DNA from: Helicobacteraceae bacterium
GTDB lineage: Bacteria > Campylobacterota > Campylobacteria > Campylobacterales > Sulfurimonadaceae
Direction: 5' to 3'
Length of the DNA stretch: 11,834 bases
Assembly (NCBI GenBank): GCA_027061425.1
Contig: JALSUN010000082.1
Span: forward strand, 1-11,834
In this document: in pieces, positions 7,301-11,834 of the stretch
How positions within the stretch are numbered: position 1 is the stretch's first letter
Layout: each line of letters opens with the position of its first letter
Notes under the pieces: model-generated
What the model saw: the letters and a program-made list of their open reading frames with translations, nothing else
Told to the model about the DNA's origin: nothing
The model's database searches: none
Position numbers and translations under genes: made by a program

Positions 7301-9662
7301 TTCCTGTTATGGTAAGTGGTGCGCCTGTCTCTTGACCATTGATAGCGCCATCACTGATTGGGTCAAGGGTTATGGCTGCAGGCGTTGTACCATCACCATT
7401 ATCTGCTACTGTATCGATAACAAGGTCTTGTGTGATGGTTTTGGTGTTTCCTGCCGTATCACTAATAATGGCAGTAATTGTAGTGCTGCCATCATCGAGA
7501 ACACCTGTGTTCAGAGACCACTGATTACCCGTAACATCTATAGTACCATCAACTGTAGAGTAGGTGTTGGAACCTATGGTAATCACAATGTCATTACCAA
7601 CTTCGTTGCTGTAGGTACCTTTAATGAGCAGGTTGTTGTCACTGGTGATGAAGTCACTGTCACTGGCACCTGTATCTTCAGTAATACTGTCTACAGTAAT
7701 AGGTTCTGAGTTACTTCCTCCGTCTAGGGTACGATCGAGTGTGATGGTCGCAGTATCACTGGTCTCATTACCGGCAATATCTCTGATGGTTGCTTTCAGG
7801 TTATAACTTCCGTCACTGAAGGCAGAGAAGACGTTAGGGTCGATGTTGGTACTAAAAATGCCATCTTGTACAGTTGCAGTGGTAAAGGTATTGCCATCTA
7901 CAGTGATCTCAACAGTGGTACCGTTGGCTGCAGTGGAAGTTCCTTTAATATAAAGTACATCACTGGTAGACTCTTGCAGGTTGATGATGTTGTCTCCAAA
8001 CAGTGTCTCGTCGAGTTTAACTTCTGTCACAAAATCGGTGTCTAGAAGGACCTCTTTAGAAGAAGATACCATATTACCTGCTTGGTCTGCAACCACTTCT
8101 GCTTTGACGGTATAAATACCATCGGGATAGTTGGCAAATACATCGTTATCTACGCTATAGCTAAAGGTACCATTTTGTGCAGTGACGGTAGTAAAGAGAT
8201 TATCATTGACCAAAATCGAGATAACGGAACCATCTACGGCAGTAGTTGAACCAGAAATAACTGTGGTACTGTTTTGTGTCTCATAGGTGTTAATACGGTT
8301 GTCTCCACTAATGTCATTGAGTGCGATCGTTGCATCATCTCCATTAGTTCCTGTACCTGTACCATTGTGGTCATCGTTACTAATGTCAACAGTAACACTT
8401 CCTGTCGTTGAATCGCTATTACCGGTAGTGTCTGTGGCTGTCACACTAATGCTGGTATCTCCCTCATCAAGAGTATCGGTGATCTCAACACTCCATGTAC
8501 CATCTGGGTTGACGGTGGCTACATAGTCTGTCCCACTAAGCGTTCCGTTGTTGACGGTGACAACGATTTTGGCATCAGGATCATCAGTTGTACCTGTGAT
8601 AAGAGGTGTTGTGTCGTTAGTGATGAGTGGGTCTATGGTGATAGAAGGTGCGATGGTGTCCACGACTATAGTCTCAGTTTCACTGCTTGTGTTACCTGCA
8701 GGGTCTGTTGCTACGACAGTGATAACCGTATCACCTTCTGGCAGTGTGTCAGTAATAGGTAGAGACCATGTACCATCACCATTATTTGTAGCGGTATGAT
8801 CTGTACCATTTATAGTGACAACAACAGTAGCATCGTCTTCATTGATGGTACCTCCGATCGTTGGAGTGGAGTCGTTAGTGGTAATAGGATCTACGGTTAA
8901 GACTGGGTCAATGGTATCTATAGTGATCATTGCAGTGACAGTGGTGTCATTACCATTTTCATCTATTGTGACAACACTAATGGTGGTGTCACCTTCAGGA
9001 AGTGTGTCAGTAATAGGTAGAGACCATGTACCATCACCATTGTTAGTTGCGGTAATCTCTTTGTCACCTACAGTAATGATTACAGTGGCTGTAGTACTGC
9101 TTACGGTACCTGTAATAGTAGGTAGAGTGTTATTGGTGATGAGGTCAGAAAGGGTAATCAATGGCGTAGTATCAGTAGCTGTGGATATTAAGACAAACTC
9201 ATCATCTTCGCTATTAACAGGAGCTGACTTTTTATTTTCATGGAGTTCTAACATACTAGAACCTGACTGAATGTCTTGTGCATTATGGGCTTCAATGCTG
9301 TCAACTATGAGTGACGAACCACCTACAGCAACGGCTTCACCTGATGCAGTCTCTTCAAATACAGAGAGGTCAGGGTTTTCTGCCAAGATAGCTTGTAGTT
9401 TTTGGGCTTCTGTCTGTGTCTCGTCTTCAGGGAGGGCTTCATCTGTATAGACAGATTCATCTATAAGCACAAATTCATCACCACCAATATTGAGTGTTGT
9501 ACCATTAGCAAACTCGATGGTCGCATCACCATCAACTCCTGTCTGCACGATAGCATCAGCAGCAATACCCATGTTGGGTGTTGGAACAACAGAAGCGCCT
9601 TCAGGAGTAATGACTGTAACCGAACCCGAAGTAGAAGTGATTTTACCAATATTTTGTGACAT
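4305..9662 (-). CDS. Large LapA-like type I secreted adhesin with Ig-like repeats and vWA domain
   Basis: A 1785-residue, acidic, Thr/Asp/Gly-rich protein with no cysteine and no signal peptide, as expected for a type I secreted surface adhesin. Domains in order: LapA-like retention module (1-140), three short Ig-like repeats (about 165-427), seven longer Ig-like repeats (about 446-1195), a cadherin/VCBS-like domain (about 1205-1326), a von Willebrand A domain (about 1345-1550), another VCBS-like beta domain (about 1554-1652) and a C-terminal type I secretion signal (about 1655-1785). It is most likely exported by the convergent ABC/HlyD pair, held in the outer membrane by its N-terminus, and used for surface attachment or biofilm. 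The ATG at 9662 is preceded by AAAGG with a 7-base spacer. It is small compared with classical LapA proteins of several thousand residues. The substrate-exporter link is inference from gene context and domain types. Confidence 0.93.
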   Translation of the reverse strand: MSQNIGKITSTSGSVTVITPEGASVVPTPNMGIAADAIVQTGVDGDATIEFANGTTLNIGGDEFVLIDESVYTDEALPEDETQTEAQKLQAILAENPDLSVFEETASGEAVAVGGSSLIVDSIEAHNAQDIQSGSSMLELHENKKSAPVNSEDDEFVLISTATDTTPLITLSDLITNNTLPTITGTVSSTTATVIITVGDKEITATNNGDGTWSLPITDTLPEGDTTISVVTIDENGNDTTVTAMITIDTIDPVLTVDPITTNDSTPTIGGTINEDDATVVVTINGTDHTATNNGDGTWSLPITDTLPEGDTVITVVATDPAGNTSSETETIVVDTIAPSITIDPLITNDTTPLITGTTDDPDAKIVVTVNNGTLSGTDYVATVNPDGTWSVEITDTLDEGDTSISVTATDTTGNSDSTTGSVTVDISNDDHNGTGTGTNGDDATIALNDISGDNRINTYETQNSTTVISGSTTAVDGSVISILVNDNLFTTVTAQNGTFSYSVDNDVFANYPDGIYTVKAEVVADQAGNMVSSSKEVLLDTDFVTEVKLDETLFGDNIINLQESTSDVLYIKGTSTAANGTTVEITVDGNTFTTATVQDGIFSTNIDPNVFSAFSDGSYNLKATIRDIAGNETSDTATITLDRTLDGGSNSEPITVDSITEDTGASDSDFITSDNNLLIKGTYSNEVGNDIVITIGSNTYSTVDGTIDVTGNQWSLNTGVLDDGSTTITAIISDTAGNTKTITQDLVIDTVADNGDGTTPAAITLDPISDGAINGQETGAPLTITGTSNVIGATVNITINGNAFTSATVEADGSYSVTVDTTTMKSFPDGEYVVDATIITDAAGNSVSASRNVTLDTTLDDGGDYGSDNVTIEGITTDTGVAGDYITSDTTLVVNGTFNGELGNSVIVRLDDTVYDVNSPEFSVDAANNTWSLNLENTPLTEGVYALTAIVQDDAGNTETISQDINIVDSTDLGVINLDEISGNYINAQEATTDIDITGTSSAIGKTVEFKLNGQVLDLGNGALTAVVQGDGTFNITIPADTFTAYSDGEYNVTASVVAADGILYSDTENVILDRTVSGQDASIVLEDVSGGYINQQDADDGILLTGTTTAGIGTKISFIFTTADGLEYPVTETVNGQEITANADGTFSAFIALGDLSGIDNSTVSVTAQVVADQAGNLASSESVDVAVDLSAGTLSDDTAPTDVYESALDLGTDPSMADRSTSGNILANDVNITNSHIENVSINGVVATPLAGATNIYTVQTESGTFFIATEDTTFDNKSYEKGEYLYVLENASSNTQEQISYTLSDDAGNSATATLNINIVDDQPVAETSVDKYLDSTTSGYSTNLILTLDTSGSMNLDAEGDAPGDRHYEGFWPFGKWVDDYNPDTVRIDLAKDALKNLIDQYDDLGDVNIQIITFSDTATASEMLNATDAKAYIDNISADGGTNYDSAVEKAMENPADAYPDATTTQYYFISDGQPNSGKGLDTAETTAWNNYIDASPIDKTFAIGVGNSGNKGELDNIAAANGETIIIDSITDLDGSLQQTVNNTIITGELTSFDADGTVINIGADGGHISLVEINGVSYAYDSNNPTQTITTPLDATLTINYETGSYTYLVDYNATNAGQTESLDISVLENDGNTATNTITFHLETAPNGDENFAYDASTTIDGAAGFDAVVLSGAETLDFDNISNLSNMEAIDMSTGDNSVMNLEVADIINMTDGDNVLTIYGESGDSVSKPTGSSETWTQTSSGVDDGKGHTVDVYSVTDGSTTVTVNIEQEIVVS
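4308..4700 (-). other. C-terminal type I secretion signal region
   Basis: Adhesin residues about 1655-1785. The order of segments (DGAAGFDAVVLSG, SNLSNMEAIDMS, VADIINMTDGDNVLTIYGESGDSV, a W, and a final Val/Thr-rich strand ending EIVVS) is that of the C-terminal target domain found on many proteins exported by LapB/LssB-type transporters (the VC_A0849-type target domain). Only DGAAGFDAVVL resembles an RTX nonapeptide, and it is degenerate. Confidence 0.75.
5013..5630 (-). other. von Willebrand factor type A domain with intact MIDAS
   Basis: Adhesin residues about 1345-1550. The metal-ion-dependent adhesion site is complete: DTSGS at 1354-1358, the conserved Thr in DGGTNYDSA (T1448) and the conserved Asp in FISDGQPN (D1478). 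Strand and helix segments such as INIQIITFSD-like 1414-1422 and TFAIGVG 1507-1513 fit the fold. A vWA domain near the C-terminus, before the secretion signal, is shared with LapA-type adhesins and is a likely ligand-binding head. An aromatic-rich insertion follows the first MIDAS motif. Confidence 0.85.
5685..6050 (-). other. Cadherin/VCBS-like domain before the vWA domain
   Basis: Adhesin residues about 1205-1326 contain SGNILANDVN, a hallmark of VCBS/cadherin-like domains in large adhesins. A YTLSDDAGNSATATLNINIVDDQP ending follows, where the VDDQP is the usual linker after such domains. This presumably forms the rigid stalk just before the vWA domain. Confidence 0.6.
6078..8327 (-). repeat. 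Seven longer Ig-like repeats of two alternating subtypes
   Basis: Adhesin residues about 446-1195. Subtype B begins IxLDxISGxxINxQE and has a DGxYxVxA segment; it occurs at about 446-545, 548-650, 764-865, 977-1080 and 1084-1195. Subtype A begins ITxDTGxxxDxITSD and has W-SLN; it occurs at about 654-751 and 873-970. The order toward the C-terminus is B-B-A-B-A-B-B. The repeats are well diverged at DNA level, unlike the short repeats nearer the N-terminus. Confidence 0.8.
8382..9170 (-). repeat. Three short (about 86-residue) Ig-like repeats
   Basis: Adhesin residues about 165-252, 253-338 and 339-427 share the pattern TNxTxPxIxGT, then NGDGTWSLPITDTLPEGDT and a closing VDT. The first two are nearly identical in their central part. 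At DNA level 8743-8783 and 9001-9041 are an exact 41-bp direct repeat, offset 258 bp, which equals 86 codons. This indicates recent duplication or gene conversion and makes the stretch prone to copy-number change. Confidence 0.85.
9243..9662 (-). other. N-terminal retention module with possible LapG-type cleavage site
   Basis: Residues 1-140 of the adhesin begin MSQNIGKITSTSGSVTVI and continue through IEFANGTTLNIGGDEFVLID, the beta-rich pattern of LapA-family retention modules that plug the outer-membrane pore. A helix-like stretch (EAQKLQAILAENPDLS, about 85-100) follows, then T105-A106-S107-G108 and GGSS (114-117). In LapA the helix is followed by a TAAG motif cut between the two alanines by the periplasmic protease LapG, at almost the same residue number. 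TASG is a one-residue variant. No LapG or LapD gene is visible in the window. Confidence 0.65.
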
Positions 9663-9762
9663 AGAAACGCCTTTTTATTTAAAGTTTGGAAGATTTTATC
9701 AAAATAGAAGATATAAAACTATTGTACAATGGTACTAATCCAAGAAAAAAAGTAATGATATT
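9663..9762. promoter_or_regulatory. Divergent promoter gap between adhesin and cyclase genes
   Basis: This 100-bp AT-rich gap must hold start signals for both genes. For the adhesin, the minus strand shows an extended -10, TGATAAAAT (9693-9701), about 30 bases before the ATG, but no good -35. For the cyclase, TACAAT (9725-9730) is a -10 candidate with no clear -35. The latter sits inside a perfect 10-bp palindrome, ATTGTACAAT (9721-9730), which could be an operator. All are pattern matches by eye in AT-rich DNA. Confidence 0.35.
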
Positions 9763-10365
9763 ATGACAAAAAAAGAGAAATTACAGATCTTATTAAAAGA
9801 GTATAGTGCTCAAAAAAGCGATGTATTACGGGAAGTGGTGCGCAGTGAGATTTGGGAGACATTTGGTGAGATGAAAGCAACTTTGATAACAGATATGTCT
9901 GGTTTTACCTATATTACCCATCATTTTGGTTCTGTGCATTATCTGTCTATGATTCAAATTATGGAAGAGACTGCTGTGCATATCATTAATGATCATGGTG
10001 GTGTGGTGGTGAAGTGTGAAGCCGATAACATCTTCTCTCTGTTTGATGACCCTAAAGATGCCATAGATGCAGGGATCGCTTTAAATAGGTCCTTAGTGGA
10101 GTTAAACAAAACAATAGAGCAGCAGTTCCATATAGCTATCTCTTGTGGTATCGCTTATGGCGAAGTATTGGTGTTAGATGATGATATCTATGGGAAATCT
10201 GTGATTATAGCTAGTAAACTGGGTGAAGATATCGCTACCTCTGGAGAGATTTTAGTGAGTAAAACATGTATTGAAGCGTTAAATGATGCCGATATTTTTC
10301 AAAAAAGAGCCAAAACATTTTTAATATCAAAAGTAGAGACAGACTGCTTTTATGTAGAGTACTGA
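9763..10365 (+). CDS. Small class III nucleotidyl cyclase homologue, possibly inactive
   Basis: A 200-residue soluble protein with no membrane segment. A charged N-terminal helix (1-35) leads straight into a class III adenylate/guanylate cyclase catalytic domain (about 36-170). The metal-binding Asp residues are present (D44 in TDMSGFT and D88 in KCEADN), as are the residues that usually select adenine (K84 and D141). The transition-state pair, normally VNxAxR, is replaced: the segment reads IYGKSVIIASKL, so Asn becomes I148 and Arg becomes K152. Activity is therefore doubtful; it could be a nucleotide-binding pseudo-enzyme or need a partner subunit. No sensor domain is attached. The ATG at 9763 has a poor ribosome site. 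It is divergent from the adhesin and ends 2 bp from the next, convergent gene. Confidence 0.85.
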   Translation: MTKKEKLQILLKEYSAQKSDVLREVVRSEIWETFGEMKATLITDMSGFTYITHHFGSVHYLSMIQIMEETAVHIINDHGGVVVKCEADNIFSLFDDPKDAIDAGIALNRSLVELNKTIEQQFHIAISCGIAYGEVLVLDDDIYGKSVIIASKLGEDIATSGEILVSKTCIEALNDADIFQKRAKTFLISKVETDCFYVEY

Positions 10366-10367
10366 GA

Positions 10368-11090
10368 CTATTTACTCATCTGTGCAAGATGTGTAAACTC
10401 ATCAAATGTCTTTTTTAAGCGTTTGGCTTTTGTCTGTAGTATGTGAAGTTGGGTCTGTGCCCAGAGCTTAGTGTCATGATCCTTGAACTTGTGGGCTTTT
10501 TTCTCGGTCTGCCTCATCTGATTTTCTACTATCTTGATGTCTGTTCTAAGAACATTTGTACAGTTGTTTGCATACGCTTTACGTTCTCTTTTATGATCAC
10601 TTAGGTACTTTCTACGTGTCCTTTGATCTGTCATTTTCATCAGCGTTTGAATGGCTCTATATCTGTTATAGACTTCAGAATGCTCTGCCTGATCTTTATA
10701 AAGATCTTCTTTAGCTTTAGAGAGGAGGGTAAAGTCTTGTACGGCGGGATCATCGAGCATTAAACCTAAAGAGACTTGGGCTTGAAGACTCTCTTTTTGA
10801 GCACCAAGTGAGTACGCGATGTAAGAGAGTCTTATAATCTTAGGTGCATAGTAGTCGCCTACACAGACCAAAGAAGTACGCTCCAAGTTACGATAGCTGC
10901 TGATCTGATACATCTGCATGGTGTTGTCATCAGGAAGGTTATGACAATTTTTTATGTAAGTGTAGAGAGCATTACTGTCACCTAGAATGATCTGTTCTTC
11001 AAAATGTGTATCGCAACTGCTTAATGTACTCTCTGCTAGCAGAGGGAGATGTAGCAAGAAGCTGTAGCGTAAAAGACTCTTTAAACTCAT
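10368..11090 (-). CDS. Exported hypothetical protein with four conserved cysteines (downstream paralogue)
   Basis: A 240-residue protein I do not recognise. Residues 1-19 look like a short signal peptide (MSLKSLLRYSFLLHLPLLA), with likely cleavage after A19. C26 follows LSS, which resembles a lipobox, but a Cys at the same place in the neighbouring paralogue makes a disulfide partner more likely. The four cysteines are C26, C49, C76 and C177. The rest is mainly helical. The middle (about 75-110) has a Sel1/TPR-like flavour (YIAYSLGAQKESLQAQ), and the last 80 residues are Lys-rich and coiled-coil-like. It lies 11 bp downstream of its paralogue on the same strand, so both are probably one transcript. 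The ATG at 11088-11090 has no convincing ribosome site. A periplasmic location is inference. Confidence 0.75.
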   Translation of the reverse strand: MSLKSLLRYSFLLHLPLLAESTLSSCDTHFEEQIILGDSNALYTYIKNCHNLPDDNTMQMYQISSYRNLERTSLVCVGDYYAPKIIRLSYIAYSLGAQKESLQAQVSLGLMLDDPAVQDFTLLSKAKEDLYKDQAEHSEVYNRYRAIQTLMKMTDQRTRRKYLSDHKRERKAYANNCTNVLRTDIKIVENQMRQTEKKAHKFKDHDTKLWAQTQLHILQTKAKRLKKTFDEFTHLAQMSK

Positions 11091-11101
11091 AATGACGGTT
11101 G

Positions 11102-11834
11102 CTACTTTTTACTCATGTGCTTGGATAATTTGCTGTACTCTCTAAGGGCACCCTTGAGGACTCTCTCCTCTGCACTTAAAACACGGTTTTCTATATTTAA
11201 CCAGTTGTTCTGAGCATCACGCAACTTCTTATCGATGTTAGGTTCGATGAGGTTACCATCAGCGTCAAAAGTTTGAGCTTGAAGATTGTCGTTATACTCA
11301 TTAAGCATCTCTTGCTCTTTTTGAAGGGCATCAAGGTCAATTTTTAATGCATTTGTACAACTCTCGACATAGGTTTGCATGAAAGGAGTGTATTTGAGTC
11401 TGAAGGTCTCACGGTCTTCTTTTTTAACACTCGGTACTTTTAGCATGATTTGTATAAACGTAAGTTCTTTGTCGTCTTGAAGAATTTTAGTATAGGCCTC
11501 TTTTGTTCCTTTATTAAAGATCACATCATTTCCTGCGTTAGAGAGCTCTACGAGGTTTTTTTGGGCAGTACGGTCCCCTTTTTGAGCAGAGAGTCTGTAG
11601 AGTGTTGCTGCATAGGCAAGACTTCTTTTATGTCCACGTAAGAGCTCTTTAGCATGTACATCTCCTGCGCACGTAAGCGTAGTAGTAGAGAACTTTCTAT
11701 AGTTGTAGTTTGAGTATGAAGTCATATCCTCATTCCAAAGTTTCGCACGACACGCAACAAGGGCACTTTTGAATGCTTGAGCATCACCATCACGCACTTT
11801 TTCAATATAAGGTTGTTGACACTCGGTATAGTCA
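11102..11834 (-). CDS. Hypothetical protein, paralogue of its neighbour (5' end outside window)
   Basis: The reading frame stays open to the right edge, so the gene is partial. The visible 243 residues begin DYTECQQPYIEK and continue without a stop into the part that could start at a GTG at 11797, so that GTG is not a convincing start. The protein aligns along its length with the downstream gene. Cysteines C5, C28, C55 and C159 (numbered from the window edge) have spacings 23-27-104, against 23-27-101 in the neighbour. Shared blocks include TLTCAGD/SLVCVGD, YRLSAQK/YSLGAQK and ESCTNAL/NNCTNVL. A Sel1-like helical pair (LAYAATLYRLSAQKGDRTAQ) is more evident here. The C-terminal third is a charged coiled-coil-like helix. 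Function is unknown; the missing N-terminus presumably holds a signal peptide. Confidence 0.75.
   Translation of the reverse strand, partial: DYTECQQPYIEKVRDGDAQAFKSALVACRAKLWNEDMTSYSNYNYRKFSTTTLTCAGDVHAKELLRGHKRSLAYAATLYRLSAQKGDRTAQKNLVELSNAGNDVIFNKGTKEAYTKILQDDKELTFIQIMLKVPSVKKEDRETFRLKYTPFMQTYVESCTNALKIDLDALQKEQEMLNEYNDNLQAQTFDADGNLIEPNIDKKLRDAQNNWLNIENRVLSAEERVLKGALREYSKLSKHMSKK

Noticed and set aside
4323..9738. Many plus-strand open frames of 60-150 codons opposite the adhesin
   Set aside because: They are antisense shadows of a repetitive Thr/Asp/Val-rich gene. They lack ribosome sites and known motifs, and recur wherever the Ig-like repeat recurs.
11013..11024. Lipobox (LSSC, residues 23-26) in the 240-residue exported protein
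   Set aside because: The paralogue has a Cys at the equivalent place with conserved spacing to the next Cys, which favours a disulfide role. The hydrophobic stretch also fits cleavage after A19. A lipoprotein is not fully excluded.
11795..11797. GTG as the start of the right-hand minus-strand gene
   Set aside because: The frame stays open to the window edge, and the extra residues include a Cys with the same spacing as in the downstream paralogue, so the true start lies outside the window.

Overview
The window reads as a chromosomal segment from a Gram-negative bacterium with moderately low GC. Gene style and protein sequences look most like free-living Campylobacterota (Sulfurimonas/Sulfurovum-type). 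That assignment is inference from composition and protein flavour; no rRNA or other taxonomic marker is present.

Left part (1-4090, + strand): a compact operon. After the last 27 codons of an unidentified gene come a LapB/LssB-type type I secretion ABC transporter, its HlyD/LapC-type membrane fusion partner, and a small LuxR-family regulator with a shortened receiver domain. The three complete genes are tightly coupled: the fusion protein start overlaps the transporter end by 8 nt, and the regulator start overlaps the fusion protein stop by 1 nt. No outer-membrane TolC-type partner is seen; it may lie upstream.

Middle (4091-4304): a convergent intergenic gap filled by a palindromic, MITE-like repeat. 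It has three short perfect hairpins, arranged as one complete inverted-repeat element plus a half copy in direct orientation 107 bp further on.

Centre (4305-9662, - strand): a 1785-residue, cysteine-free secreted adhesin, almost certainly the substrate of the neighbouring transporter. It has a LapA-like N-terminal retention module with a possible LapG-type cleavage site (TASG, residues 105-108). Ten Ig-like repeats of three subtypes follow, then a cadherin/VCBS-like domain, a von Willebrand A domain with an intact MIDAS, and a C-terminal type I secretion signal. It lacks a real RTX nonapeptide array.

Right part (9663-11834): divergent from the adhesin across a 100-bp promoter gap is a small stand-alone class III nucleotidyl cyclase homologue. 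It keeps the metal and adenine-recognition residues but has lost both transition-state residues. Convergent with it, only 2 bp apart, are two tandem minus-strand genes that are paralogues of each other. They encode probably exported proteins sharing four cysteines at conserved spacing and are not recognised as a known family; the upstream one runs off the window.

Taken together this looks like a surface-adhesion/biofilm locus: exporter, regulator and giant adhesin. The cyclase and the four-cysteine pair may be functionally linked to it or may simply be neighbours.
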